A stretch of DNA of 64,000 bases from Nemertoderma westbladi (GCA_032718475.1 JAUCBJ010008896.1:202330-266329), one strand, 5' to 3'; positions 34,158-45,355 are shown, counted from the stretch's first letter. The notes: generated by a model from the letters alone, not told the origin. Program-made: numbers and translations.

Positions 34158-35540
34158 CAGTACTATTTGGATAATGACAGCCCAATTTATATTTGTTTTA
34201 TAGACTCTTCTAAAGCCTTCGACTTAGTTAATCACTATGAATTATTCTCTAAATTAGTTGATCGCAATATTTCTACTTTTCATATTAGGATTATCAGGTA
34301 TTGGTATCGTTTTCAAACTCTTACTTTACTTTGGGGCAGGTGCACTTCTAGTAGTTTTACGGTAACAAACGGGACAAAACAAGGGGGGATTCTATCTGGT
34401 TATCTGTATGCTGTTTACGTAGACGACCTTAGTAGGGAACTTAACAATACTAATGTAGGTTGTCAACTTAATAACCGTAGGTGTAAGTAATCACTTAATG
34501 TACACTGATGACCTGTCTTTAGTTTCTAATTCCATAGCTGGTCTTAGAAAACTTATTGATACTTACATAGACTTTGCAGATAGGCACTCCATCATTATAA
34601 ATATTAAGAAATCTAAGTTCATGACCTATACACCAAAATTATACAATTTATATATATATATATAGCCTTGTAGATGGTATCAGTATTTAATGGTAAATCA
34701 ATAGAAACTGTAAGTAAATACAAGTACTTAGGCCATACTTTCCACAACACAACTGATGACAATTATAATATCCTTAACCAACTGTCAAGTCTTTATAGAA
34801 GAGGAAACTTTTTAATACGTAAATTTAGCTATTGCTCAAAAATTGTCAACATAAAACTTTTCAGGTCACTTTGCACTCAGATCTACTGTAACTCCCTATG
34901 GGCGAGAAGTAATTTTTCACTCTCCATATATAGTAAATTCCGCATTGCATATAATAATATTATTAGAAAACTTTTTGGTTTTAGTTACGATTCCAGCGTA
35001 TCTTACATGTGTGGTATACTGAATGTACCCAAATTAGTACATATCTGTCACAATGCGCAGAAATCATTATTGAGATGCATGAGATCATCAGAGAATAGCC
35101 TTGTACAGTCAGTTGCCTTAGAAACGCTTCAAACGAGTCACATATTTGGTATAAGTCTGTGCAGGGAATAATTTGCTTACAGTTCTTATATTGTTATGTG
35201 TTATGTTATAGTTATTTTATTGTCCTTTGTTCTAATATTATATATTTTCCATAATTATACCTATTATACCCTCTATATTTATTATATTATATACTTACAC
35301 CCTTTTAGTATAAATTTCTAGTATAAATAATACTTAACATTTGCATTTATTTTTATTTTTTTTTTTTGTCCTTGCTCGGATATTTTCTTGTTTCCCTTCC
35401 GTTGTAATTATTACCTATTATATTATATTATAATTATTATGTTATAATTATACTACAAATATTATTATCTAGCCACTGGGATTTTACTGTACTATATGGG
35501 CTATGTATGCCTGGATTAAAGATTAATAATAATAATAAAC
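34158..35540 (+). pseudogene. LINE-2 reverse transcriptase, right part and 3' UTR
   Basis: Resumes exactly after element B: QYYLDNDSPIYICFIDSSKA (motif A region), NGTKQGGILSGYLYAVYVDD (motif B), then in a second frame HLMYTDDLSLVS (catalytic YTDD) and from 34674 SKYKYLGHTFHNTTDDNY, ending at 35171. One frameshift lies near 34485 and a TATATA tract near 34655. About 370 bp of AT-rich 3' UTR end with a TAA-repeat tail at 35523-35538, after which polB coding resumes. Confidence 0.85.
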
Positions 35541-36846
35541 ATTTAGAGAATGCAATTCCAGAAGAACTAATCAAGTACTTGGTAGATTTAGACATTGACG
35601 GATCTACTGGATATTTCTTAATATGTGATTTAAGATACCCCAAAGCTATTCACAATCAAACATTAGAATTACTGTTAGCACCTGAGCATTTAAGTATAAA
35701 CGAGTCAATGCTTTCACCATATATGAGAGAACAATTTAATAACTTATCTAAACAAAGAGGTACTAATAACAAATATAAGATATGTACACCAAAACTCATG
35801 CTGACACAATTTGATAAAGAATTTTATCATTTACATTTGAAACTCTTAAATTCGATATAAAACAAGGATTAATTGTTACTAAGCTATATAAATTACATTC
35901 TTTCCATCAAGAATTTGTATTTAAAGCTTACATAGATTTTAATATTAATCAAAGACATTTTTAGCAAAAACTTACATTGAAACAGCTGTTGCAAAGCTGC
36001 TGAATAACAGTCTCTTTGGAAAAACAATAGAAAAAATAATGGATCGATATAATTTCTGTATTGCCAATAGCAATGATAAATGCGATCAATTGATCAAACG
36101 TATTAATCATGAAAAATGTATAATATATAATAATACATTATCAGGTCATTTATTAGGAAAAGATAGTGTGACACTTGATAAGCCTATTTTTATTGGTAGC
36201 ATGGTGTTGGATTTAGTCAACATAGTCAGTTTGGATATAGGATGAGCTTTACTACGATAGATTACTTCCAATAGAGAAAGAATTAAACTGTTGAATAAAG
36301 CTTGTTGCATCAGATAGACTCTTTAATAGGTTGTTATTATAATACATCGCAGAGAAATTTTTTAAAAGCATTAATTAAAAATAATATTTTAGATACCTCC
36401 AATTACCCTATAGATCACCTGATAAAAATAAATCAAAACTTTATTACTGTAAAGATGAACTAGCCTCACGCGAAATTAAACAAACAGTATTTTTAAGCCA
36501 AAGTTATATTCAATTTTGGAATGGAATAATATAAATATTCGCCGAGCAAAAGGTATAACAAGAGCTGTTGTGGAAACGAATATTACTCATAAAGAATATT
36601 TAAACGCATATAACACAAATGAAGAAATAAAAAAAAATACACAGATTTCAATCTAAATTACATCATATTTATACTTTAAAGCAAAATAAATTTGAACTCA
36701 GTAGCTTTGATGATAAACTTTATTGGCTTAATAAAAATCAATCACTTCCTTGGGGGCACTATAAAACAAAGCTTAAAAAACCTATAAAAAAATCAAATAT
36801 ACCAATTTATGAAGAACCAGAGGATGAATTATCAAATAATGAATAA
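35541..36846 (+). pseudogene. polB: Polinton polB, C-terminal part (element A)
   Basis: Continues the polymerase: YLVDLDIDGSTGYFLICDLR, then APEHLSINESMLSPY, then NNSLFGKTIEKIMDRY (motif B, NSxYGK type), then in other frames LDTSNYPIDH, LYSILEWNNINIRRAKGI and ELSSFDDKLYWL near the C-terminus. The polymerase catalytic YxDTDS box is degraded to a reading of HQIDS near 36307. Several stops and shifts. Ends with a TAA at 36844-36846. Dead polymerase. Confidence 0.85.
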
Positions 36847-36964
36847 AAATATAAGTTGTAAGCAGATCATTTATGGACTTAATTTAAAAGAATTAAAAAA
36901 TCAATTGCCAGGTAAAATTATACTCAAACCGAATCAGTTTATATATAAGGTATTTGGACCGTAA
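36839..36964 (+). CDS. Small ORF overlapping the polB stop
   Basis: 41 residues starting at an ATG that overlaps the polB terminator (ATGAATAA). Contains GLNLKELKNQLPGKIILKPN. Not recognised. The following 37016-37187 has another coding-like stretch (GFYVIFDNVKLEISYEPEIF) in a different frame, so both may be parts of one broken gene of element A, cut by the Gypsy insertion. Confidence 0.3.
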   Translation: MNKNISCKQIIYGLNLKELKNQLPGKIILKPNQFIYKVFGP

Positions 36965-37187
36965 TCTATAGGTTACTTATAAACAATATCGGGTTTTATG
37001 TTATATTTGATAATGTCAAACTAGAAATTTCATACGAGCCAGAAATATTCAATAACTGTAAAGTCAGAATAAATAATACTGTTGTTGTTTGCTGTTTTTA
37101 TACCGGTAAATGTACATTAATGTGTTCACCTTCTAATTTTCATATATATTATATATTATACTAGATTATACTAACTATATTATACTA

Positions 37188-37290
37188 ATATACGTGTAGC
37201 GTATATTAGACTGATTTGAATATATAGGCCGGCTACCGGTTTTACGGCAGTCTGGTTAGATTGGACTGGCAGAACCGTTCCATCATTACA
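37188..37290 (+). repeat. 5' LTR of the Ty3/Gypsy element
   Basis: About 103 bp, matching 41980-42082 with two differences. Flanks TACTA (left) and TATTA (right) may be a diverged 5-bp TSD. Boundaries are approximate because neither end shows a clean TG..CA. Confidence 0.8.
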
Positions 37291-37484
37291 TATGGCGCAG
37301 TTTCAGTACTTACCTACTTGCCCATGCAGTACTGCACTTTGTACACGGCCTAACTCACAACTCTGCAATTGCTACCGCACTTTATTCATATTACCTTAAT
37401 AAATAATATCGGCAATTAATTTCGTAATAAACTATTTCTGTATTTGCTGATACCGTGATACGGATATTTGATATTGGATAGGCT

Positions 37485-40400
37485 ATGGCAAGAGCAAACG
37501 ACAACCGCGACCCATTCTCCTTCATTCTACGAAACTCGCCACCCCCATTCGACCTGGAATCGGAATGCTCCACCTGGGAGCTGTGGCAAGACGAGTGGGA
37601 CACTTTCCTTGTCACCTCTGGACTTGGAAACTTACACGTCACTGACTCAGCCGATCCACCTGACCCAACCGTATCGGCAGCTCTTCTAGCGGCAACAAAC
37701 CGCATACGGCGGGCAACTCTGACCACCGCCTTCTCCCGCGCAACGAACGCAGTCGTCAAGGGTTTGGGCCTGTCCGCCATCGACAACGCAGACACCGATG
37801 TTATCATCCAACATCTCGGCGTCCATATCGACGGCGGGACCAATAAACGCATCCACCGGCAGGAACTGTCGCGCCGATCCCGCCTACTTGAGGAAACTCC
37901 TGAGACATTCCTAGTTAACCTCCGGGATATCGCTTCGAAATGCGGATTCGAGGCACTCCCGACTCCGGATGCCCATCGCAACGACAGACTGCTCGACCAA
38001 TTTATCGCCGGCTTCGGCGATAAAGAGGTTACTGAGCACCTACTCTGGCTCCCCGCAGGAAGTTCGATCACCGATGCCCTCAACCTCGCCCAAACCGTGT
38101 GGACCGCGCGGAAGGATGCAGCCTCACTCTCCTTCTCCTCCACACCGGCACCTACGGCAGCTAAGGCGGAGGCAAAGTCGGATAAACGACGGAAAGGGAA
38201 CCGGAGCCCTCGCTCCAACGCTATCCCAACAGGCCTGACCTGCACCAAATGCGGCTATCCCCCACACGGACCGGGCCAATGTTGCCCCGGTACGGACGCG
38301 CGGTGCCGCCACTGTAAACTGGTCGGACACTACGACAGGATGTGTCCCAGACCCTTCCCCCCACAGGCCCACGCAGCGGCCGCACCCCCGGCACCATGCT
38401 ACATGGAGGACCACACCGCAACCAACAATGCCAAAGTCTGGTCGGTCCTGGTTGGAACCGAACTCGAGAACGCCCCGGTTGTTTCATCAACCGAACAACT
38501 CGAATCACTAGAGACCGTCACCCTGGGCTTCCAAGTCTACAAGAACCCGGCATTTGGAATTCCGGAACTCCAGTTTCTTTCGGACTCTGGGGCCAACATC
38601 TCGGCTATTCCGTTCTGGTTATTCACCGCGTTTGGTGGACAGATCGGAAACCTCCGCAAACCCTTCCCCAATCCACAAGCCCCGAAACTCGCCAACGGCA
38701 GCCGGACTGGATGGGAATTCAAGGGACTGTTCACCGCTACGATCCAGTGCCACGACCTCCACACCGCCTGTACAACCGACATCTGGGTGCTGGAGGGACT
38801 CCAGCAGCCACTCCTGTCCCGCAAGTCCTGCTTTACCCTAAGGATTCTCAGCAGCCCAATCCTTAGAGGCGGGTCGCCTGCACCCCCTGTCGTGGCGTCC
38901 TCCACAGGCCCCACCACACCGCCACCGACAGAGCTTACTACCCCATCCAAAGCTACAATTACCACACCCACCGTAGACCGTGATATAGCTTGGCGGGCCC
39001 TGGAAACCCGCTTCCCGCGCCCCCTATCGGGTGTCTGCAGGGTGATGAAGGGTGGGGACATTACTATCAAACTCACTCTGGGCGCGAAACCTAAAAACTC
39101 ATACGCCAATAGGGCCATCCCAGCGAACCTAGAGGAGGCCTTCAACAGGGAACTGGATGAACAGGTGGCCATGGGGATTCTAGAACCAGCCAACGACGAA
39201 AACTGCCCCAGCGACTGGCTGAGCCCCATGGTTATTACCCGTAAAAAAGATGGTGAATCGGTCCGAATTACCGTCGACCTCCGGGAACTCAACCTGAACA
39301 CCGTCCGCCCAACCTACTTCTCCCCATCCCCGTTCCATGTCGTTTCGCGGATCCCGCCCACCGCCGGTGTATTCACCGTTATAGACGGATTAAAGGGGTT
39401 CCACCAGGTCAACTTGGACCCCCGGAGTCGGGGTCTTACAACATTCATCACACCGCGAGGCCGCTACCGCTACTGCCGCATGCCCATGGGCTGGCACGGC
39501 AGCTCGGATTTTTTTAATGCCCGCATGGCCCATGCACTCCGGGGGATCCCCAACATCGGCCGCATCGTGGAGGACATTATAATTTACACGGAAATAGCGG
39601 AGGAACACAACAACGCAGTAGCCAAAGTCCTGACTGCCTGCGACGAGGCCGATATATCCATAAACCCGAAGAAGGTGCAGTTCTGCCTTCCAGAGGTTAA
39701 ATTCGGTGGATATATCGTCTCCAAAGGGCAATACCACATCGACCCAGACCTCACCGAGGACCTCCGCCAATTCCCGGTCCCCACGAACCGACACCAACTT
39801 CGGTCGTTCTTCGGCCTAGCCCAACAGTTGGGCAACTCCACGGCCGAGATCACCCGCCTCGTGGAACCACTACGTGGGTTGAACTCAAGCCGCACAGCTT
39901 GGTTGTGGCTCCCCGAACACCAGGCGGCGTTCGAGGCCACCCGGTCCGCGCTGTCTGCCCCCCACTACTTGTCCGGTTTCCAGCTGGACCGCAGAACCGA
40001 GCTGCTCACCAACGCCTCCTATCTCAACGGACTTGGTTTCCTCCTCCGGCAGTGGGATTCGGCCATGAACCGCTGGCTAACGGTCCAGTGCGGCTCCCGG
40101 ACCCTCGCCAAACACGAGGCCAACTGGTCCGGGATGGCCGAGCTGGAGGCCCTCGGGGCGGCCTGGGCGGCCCACAAGTGCCGCTACTTTCTCGACGGCC
40201 TCTGTCATTTCGATCTCGTAACCGACTGCAGCCCCCTGATACCGATTCTAAACGAGCGACGGTTGGATCAAGTCACGAATGACTGGTTATTAAAACTCAA
40301 AACGGCTTTATCACGGTTTTCCTTCACCGCCCGACACCAGAAGGGGGCTAAACACGTGGTTGCTGATGCCTTCTCCCGGGCCGCAATCCACCCCCCGGTC

Positions 40401-40631
40401 CCCACCGACTTAATCCTGACCCAGGAAGACGAGACGGACCGCGAATACATAATAAATGCGGCCATCGGCGCGATCCCAACCCTCGACTCCCGGGACGCCT
40501 GTCTCCAGGTAATTCGTGAGGCGGGACAACGCATACCGCGCCCTCCTCGCCACCATCACCGAGGGCTGGCCCACGTCAAAACACGATGTCACCAACGACT
40601 GGGTCCGCCCCTATTACCAGTTCAGGTGTGA
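37485..40631 (+). CDS. Gypsy gag-protease-RT-RNase H polyprotein
   Basis: 1048 codons from ATG 37485. Gag region to about residue 240; two CCHC-like knuckles at about 250-285 (CTKCGYPPHGPGQC, CRHCKLVGHYDRMC). Aspartic protease LSDSGANISAIP at about 365. RT from about 500: RITVDLRELN, FTVIDGLKGFHQVNLD (motif A), CRMPMGWHGSSDFF (motif B), then IVEDIIIYTE where YxDD is normal: the first catalytic Asp is Glu. RNase H from about 840: ELLTNASYLNG has Asn in place of the first catalytic Asp, while the Glu and two later Asp (LVTDCS, VVADAFSR) remain. The last ~38 residues are out of frame: true coding shifts at about 40515 into the integrase frame. No separate gag ORF. Confidence 0.88.
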   Translation: MARANDNRDPFSFILRNSPPPFDLESECSTWELWQDEWDTFLVTSGLGNLHVTDSADPPDPTVSAALLAATNRIRRATLTTAFSRATNAVVKGLGLSAIDNADTDVIIQHLGVHIDGGTNKRIHRQELSRRSRLLEETPETFLVNLRDIASKCGFEALPTPDAHRNDRLLDQFIAGFGDKEVTEHLLWLPAGSSITDALNLAQTVWTARKDAASLSFSSTPAPTAAKAEAKSDKRRKGNRSPRSNAIPTGLTCTKCGYPPHGPGQCCPGTDARCRHCKLVGHYDRMCPRPFPPQAHAAAAPPAPCYMEDHTATNNAKVWSVLVGTELENAPVVSSTEQLESLETVTLGFQVYKNPAFGIPELQFLSDSGANISAIPFWLFTAFGGQIGNLRKPFPNPQAPKLANGSRTGWEFKGLFTATIQCHDLHTACTTDIWVLEGLQQPLLSRKSCFTLRILSSPILRGGSPAPPVVASSTGPTTPPPTELTTPSKATITTPTVDRDIAWRALETRFPRPLSGVCRVMKGGDITIKLTLGAKPKNSYANRAIPANLEEAFNRELDEQVAMGILEPANDENCPSDWLSPMVITRKKDGESVRITVDLRELNLNTVRPTYFSPSPFHVVSRIPPTAGVFTVIDGLKGFHQVNLDPRSRGLTTFITPRGRYRYCRMPMGWHGSSDFFNARMAHALRGIPNIGRIVEDIIIYTEIAEEHNNAVAKVLTACDEADISINPKKVQFCLPEVKFGGYIVSKGQYHIDPDLTEDLRQFPVPTNRHQLRSFFGLAQQLGNSTAEITRLVEPLRGLNSSRTAWLWLPEHQAAFEATRSALSAPHYLSGFQLDRRTELLTNASYLNGLGFLLRQWDSAMNRWLTVQCGSRTLAKHEANWSGMAELEALGAAWAAHKCRYFLDGLCHFDLVTDCSPLIPILNERRLDQVTNDWLLKLKTALSRFSFTARHQKGAKHVVADAFSRAAIHPPVPTDLILTQEDETDREYIINAAIGAIPTLDSRDACLQVIREAGQRIPRPPRHHHRGLAHVKTRCHQRLGPPLLPVQV

Positions 40632-41870
40632 CCTGATGGCCCAAGACGGGCTCATACTACGTGGTCCCCAACTATACATACCAACTGAGATGCGGGCCAA
40701 TACACTCAGCCAACTCCATGCCTCGCACCAGGGCCTTAACAAAACTCGGGAACGGGCCAACCGGGCAGTCTGGTGGCCCACCATCGCGAATGATGTGAAA
40801 CAGGCTGTTGAACGCTGCCAGTCGTGTCAGACAGTCCTCCCATCCCACGCCCCCGAGCCACTGCAACACAACCCAGATGCCACCCGACCGTTCCAGCGCG
40901 TCCACGTGGACCTCTGCGTAGTGACCGCCATGAACTACCTCGTCTGCACGGACGAGTACACGGGCTGGCCCACACTATTTCGCCTCGGCACGGACACCAC
41001 ATCGGGGGCGATTATTCCCTGCCTCCGACGTCTCTTCCTCGCCACCGCCGTTCCAACCATCCTACACCCAGATGGCGGCCCGCAACTCGTGTCGGACGCG
41101 GTGCGCCAGTTCCTCCAGCGCTGGGGAGTACGTCTGGAGCCATCCAGCCCCCACCTACCTCGTACAAACGGACGAGCGGAGGCGGCCGTGAAGGCCATGA
41201 AGAAAATTATCAGTGGAGCTAACCACGACTCTGACGGCATCACACAGGGCATCCTCGCATTCCGGAATACACCACATTACGGCGGCCGGTCCCCAGCGGA
41301 ACTCCTGTACGGGAGGAACATCCGCGAGGCCCTCCCCGCCCACTTCTCATCGTTCGACCCAAAATGGCGCGGCACTTTTCGGGAGCTCGACGAAATCGCC
41401 GCCGAAAACTCAGCCGAGCTGCGCGCTCTACGACTGCCACACACGCCCCCTACGCGCGCTCTCCATTGGCCAACCAGCCCTCATTCAGTGGCACCGTGGT
41501 GGAGGTCCTCCCCAACCACGATTATCTCGTGCGCCAAGAAAGCGGTCGTACCGTCCGGCGCAACCGCGTCCTCCTCCGGGTCCGGAATTTTGCAGCGCCC
41601 CCCAGCGGCCAACCACCGCAACAACCCACTCCGACGCCACAGCCACCGTTACCCGTACGCACGACCCTGACCTCACCAGCCCTGCCGCGACCAACTTGGG
41701 CACACATTGCGGGGCACACAACCACCACCCCGCCAGTCGCAGACCACAGCCAACCAACACCAGACGGCTCGGTCTCGATGCCAGAAGCACCCTACACCTC
41801 CAGGTCTGGGAGGGCAGTCAGGCCCCCATCGCGCTATGCGAATAGTGACTATAGTAAACAATCCAATTAG
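40516..41870 (+). CDS. Gypsy integrase with GPY-like tail (frameshifted)
   Basis: First frame 40516-41670 carries the HHCC module (LHASHQGLNKTRERA, CQSCQ), then the catalytic triad: VHVDLCVV, ILHPDGGPQLVSDA and NGRAEAAVKAMKK. The downstream sequence belongs to another frame from about 41440: PLANQPSFSGTVVEVLPNHD and SGRTVRRNRVLLRVR (a beta-strand tail as in Gypsy integrases), ending at 41870 after a Pro-rich region. Thus pol shifts frame at about 40515 and returns at about 41440, two single-base events that cancel. Confidence 0.85.
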
Positions 41871-41979
41871 CCCTACACAATGGGACATTTACTATTAACA
41901 TTTAACTAGTAACATGTTATAAATAGTAATATAATGTACACTCACACAATCAACCCCCCACTATTACGGGGTATGTGTG

Positions 41980-42082
41980 ATATACGCGTAGCGTATATTA
42001 GACTGATTTGAATATATAGGCCGGCTACCGGTTTGACGGCAGTCTGGTTAGATTGGACTGGCAGAACCGTTCCATCATTACA
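41980..42082 (+). repeat. 3' LTR of the Ty3/Gypsy element
   Basis: Matches 37188-37290 with two substitutions (positions within TACG[T/C]G and GGTTT[T/G]ACGG). Confidence 0.8.
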
Positions 42083-42752
42083 TATTATCCTATATTTAAC
42101 AAACTGGTTAATAATTTATTAATGTTTGGTGATGGGATTTTAGCCATAAAATATAATTAGAGAGAGAGAAATTCATTCTTGTTCAGTGTCAGCATTTTGG
42201 CTATAAAATATAATCAGAGGGAGAAGAAATTCAACAATATTTTTTAAATCAACAACTAGTTAGGGAAACTAACTTCAGCGCGAACGCTTGTAACAGCCTG
42301 TATGTATGCTTAGTATACACAGAGTCAGTAGCTTGCTAGGTACCTTGTTGCTCACGAGCCGAGGTTGCGCTTTTGTTACTTATGAGTGTGTGTGTGTGTG
42401 TGCAGCGCATTGCTATCGCTAGCTAAATTACACATCGCTAAGGCTGGTGAGAAAAGTTTAGGCCTATTTGTTATATTTGTACTATCTGTTACTTGCATGT
42501 ATACATATAATTAAAACACAGGCTATGCATTTCACTACATTCAGAATAGAATAATGAACATATATCGCTAATCCGCATGGGAAAAGTTTATATTGAACAT
42601 TTTGTTAACTATGTGAATTTTGAAATGTGAACATCTGCGACTGTCTACAAAATTAAATATAAACTCAATTTTTGTAACAGTGAATTATAATTTTGTTAAA
42701 CAAAAATAAATAAAAAATACCAGTATACCGTATCCATACTGTTACCCTTAGA

Positions 42753-42763
42753 CTATATATAAA
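42753..42763 (+). promoter_or_regulatory. TATA-like element before the 42788 gene
   Basis: CTATATATAAAC about 25-35 bp before the ATG, implying a very short leader. Confidence 0.45.
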
Positions 42764-42787
42764 CTATCCTGTGAAGTTATTACGAAG

Positions 42788-43153
42788 ATGACTTTTGCTT
42801 TTATTAATAACCGCTCGATGAAAACCAACATAAAGTTCGATTTCGAGAGCGAAGATACTTTCCTCTCATCAGTAAACGTGACGGATTTGGAAATCAGATA
42901 TAATAATATAAAATTTGAAATTGGTTTCACAAACATTATAAACCATGAACAAGGTATAACCAAGTTAGAAACGACAAAAAACTTTTCATTAAATATAAGA
43001 ATACAACAAGGATCTGAAGAAGTTTATCAAAAAGAATTAATACCAGCAACTCAAGAAGAGAATTGGGAAACAGATACACCAACTGTACCAGCAGAGGCTA
43101 CTTGGAAAGAAATTCAACATGTTATACCTACCGGTAATAATCATTTTTCATAG
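42788..43153 (+). CDS. Small unrecognised protein, paralogue 1
   Basis: 121 residues, intact, intronless. Core FDFESEDTFLSSVNVTDLEI then KFEIGFTNIINHEQGITKLE and TTKNFSLNIRIQQ looks beta-rich. An acidic, Pro/Thr-rich tail (EENWETDTPTVPAEATWK) follows. Paralogous to 43954-44338: FD(F/L)E, VTDLEI/VVDIAI, TKLETTKNFSL/TDFKTTKNFSL and EENWE align in order. No family recognised. It lies in element A between polB and the integrase, both of which are Polinton genes, so it may be a minor Polinton gene. Confidence 0.6.
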   Translation: MTFAFINNRSMKTNIKFDFESEDTFLSSVNVTDLEIRYNNIKFEIGFTNIINHEQGITKLETTKNFSLNIRIQQGSEEVYQKELIPATQEENWETDTPTVPAEATWKEIQHVIPTGNNHFS

Positions 43154-43953
43154 AAGCATACTGCCTAACCAGTACACTCATTTATAAAAGTAAATGTTAC
43201 CGGTATTAACAGTCGGAGAGAAGTTCAAATTTCAACTGAGTTGAAATTTAAAACTTTTAAGTGATTACATTTGTAAATTAGCTGAAATACTACGGGAATT
43301 TATAAGATATATTTTAGTATCTCCAAAGCTACCCCAAAAGTTGAATTTTAAACTCTACACCAAAAGTTGAAAATAGAACTTCCCCACCCCGAGTGATTAA
43401 TGTTAATACAACACTATTGTAAACTTATTTTATATTTTAAAAAAATCGAGTAAATAAACTATTTATGGTGTTTCATATGATTATAGTTTGTCAGTTCTTT
43501 GAGAGGGGCCCTTATATGGTTGAAACCACACCTAATGCTGTAATGCACAACATTCAAAAATTCATTAGAGGGAGAAAAATTCAACAATATTTTTTAAATT
43601 AAATTAAATCTACAACTAGTTAGGGAAACTAACTTCAGCATGATTCCATGTAACATACTGTATGCTTAGTATACACAGAGTCAGTAGCTTGCTGGCTTGC
43701 TTGCACGGGCTATGCATTTCACTATATTCAGAATATAATAATGAACATATATCGCTAATCTGCATGGGAAAAGTTTGGTTATGTGTGTGTGTGAATTTTG
43801 TAATGCGAACATCTGCAACTGTCTACAAAATTATATTTAAACTCAATTTTTTTTTATCTTAAGTATAATTTTATTAAACAAAAAATAAAATAAAATATTC
43901 CGGTAGATGTCCTCTAGCCTACACTATTCTATTAACTAACCTATAACTGTAAA

Positions 43954-44338
43954 ATGGCGGCAAGTGCAAGTTGTTCAATGAAATTCGATCTTGAAGCCGG
44001 AGATCTGTACTTTCAATCGGGGAATGTAGTTGACATTGCCATAAAATTTGAAGATGGGAAATTCCGGATGGTAATTAAAAATATAGCAAATAACAACGGA
44101 AACGGAATAACGGTAACGGATTTCAAAACAACAAAAAATTTCTCGTTATTATATGAGAGTTCAACCCAGCGAAATTCATGCAAGTGATATAATTTCGGAA
44201 GAAAATTGGGAAGAAGGCATAATAAATCCATCCGAAGCATTAATGTTACCCCCAAACAACCCGTGGGAAGATGATGATGTTGTTGTATCACAACCACAAC
44301 CACAACCACAATCATATACCACAATTATATTATGGTAA
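43954..44338 (+). pseudogene. Small unrecognised protein, paralogue 2 (frameshifted)
   Basis: First frame 43954-44187: MKFDLEAGDLYFQSGNVVDI, then TVTDFKTTKNFSLL. The alignment with paralogue 1 then needs a shift at about 44145 into the frame with HASDIISEENWEEGI and a tail with SQPQPQPQSY (CCACAA-type codons). Ends at 44338. One frameshift separates the halves; otherwise the gene is collinear with paralogue 1. Confidence 0.6.
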
Positions 44339-44340
44339 TG

Positions 44341-44676
44341 AAAGACTTACAGATACTTTCTGACCTACTAACTACCTGTATATTAAATGTTGCTGTCTTA
44401 ATTAGCCCCTACCAGTACTAAAGAAATATTAAATGTTTTTTTCTAGTGAATAAATAATCCAACTTAATTTATAAAATTAAATGTTACTAGATTAATATTA
44501 ATGAGGTTGTTGAGCTTCAGTTGTGGTACCTTTATATAACTGAAGCGAGAGTTCTAATTATTTACCGAAATTATGTTGAGGTTATTTTGCCTAATATAAC
44601 TCAAGTTCGGTAATTAATATTGCGGCTTTCATCAACCCGAATACATATATATTATTTTTATATTTTAAATGTCTCT
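44341..44676. other. No recognised gene; GAGGTT / AACTCAAG inverted words
   Basis: AT-rich. Contains GTTGTTGAGCTTCAG and later inverted-like words (44500-44640) of unclear meaning. Confidence 0.4.
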
Positions 44677-44931
44677 TCATATACTTATGAAATCATCTTG
44701 CGAAATATCACTGAGATTCCATGGTAAATGAGATGTCATATCACGTAAATTGTTTATATGGGCTTCATCTAATGCCTATAAGTTAATATCTGGGGGTCCT
44801 TTAATTAAAAACGTCTTTGCATTAGTTTTAGTGTATTTAGAATCAAATATAGCAAATTCTTTAAATACTATCGGATATTCCTTATTGTCTATCTTATAAT
44901 ATTGAAAATCAACAAAAATAACATTATCCAT
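44677..44931 (-). pseudogene. Exonuclease-fold-like Polinton-associated fragment
   Basis: Minus frame from ATG 44931: VIFVDFQYYKIDNKEYPIVF, KEFAIFDSKY, KTFLIKGPPDINL, an in-frame TAG at 44776-44778, then LRDMTSHLPWNLSDI. This resembles a group of invertebrate proteins of transposon origin that start with a V-D-x-Q strand and contain KE(L/F)A followed by a KPP motif, probably an RNase H-fold exonuclease domain. Recognition is from memory and weak. 84 codons with one nonsense change. Confidence 0.4.
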
Positions 44932-45135
44932 TTTATCAAATAATAATGTTTTTAAATAAACAAAAGTTAAATGTTTAATTACAACACTTGTTGGTTTATT
45001 TTATAATAATTAACAAGCCATTTATATAATATTATTTCATTTATTTCCACATTATTTGTAAACACTCTCATTGGATACTTTGTATGAATTCGATTTACCA
45101 AATAATAATGACAGTATAGCCCGCAGGACGTCCTT

Positions 45136-45355
45136 CTATCCTTCAGATCCGTCCTTCAGATCTATCATATATATATCTTTTAGCCCTCCCGTAAATATTT
45201 TAGATGTTGGATAATGATGTCTATGTGGTGCATGAAGGGTATATGTCTTTTGTCTACTTAACCATTTCTGGGCTTGAGATAGTTTGATGTTTACTGCTTT
45301 TGCCAATTTTGCGATACTTGAAAAGCCTGCAGGTGATAAAGGATCTGAATAAATT
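45136..45355 (-). pseudogene. Polinton integrase fragment (element A), cut by the BEL insertion
   Basis: Minus frame: IYSDPLSPAGFSSIAKLAKA, then LSQAQKWLSRQKTYTLHAPH, then YPTSKIFTGGLKD and IYMIDLKDG before a stop. This is the N-terminal module of Polinton/adintovirus rve integrases (IYxxPxxPASFS...YTLHxPxxxxF). Its upstream side was interrupted at AAATT by the BEL at 45356-52439. No D,D35E core remains downstream, so it is dead. Confidence 0.75.

Larger units (their letters stand above)
37188..42082 (+). mobile_element. Ty3/Gypsy LTR retrotransposon with very short LTRs
   Basis: 4.9-kb element: LTR, gag-pol fused frame, integrase, LTR. GC-rich coding region inside AT-rich DNA. Near-identical LTRs indicate a recent insertion. 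It inserted just after the polB end of element A. Confidence 0.9.
42200..43160 (+). repeat. Segmental tandem duplication, unit 1 (pairs with 43560-44340)
   Basis: Upstream blocks (42225-42345 and 43567-43695) share long near-identical stretches such as CAACTAGTTAGGGAAACTAA and GCTTAGTATACACAGAGTCA, and each is followed by a paralogous small gene at similar spacing. The duplicated unit is about 1.3 kb. Confidence 0.8.

Noticed and set aside
38124-39940. Numerous minus-strand ORFs across the Gypsy element
   Set aside because: Shadows of the GC-rich gag-pol frame; none carries recognisable domains.
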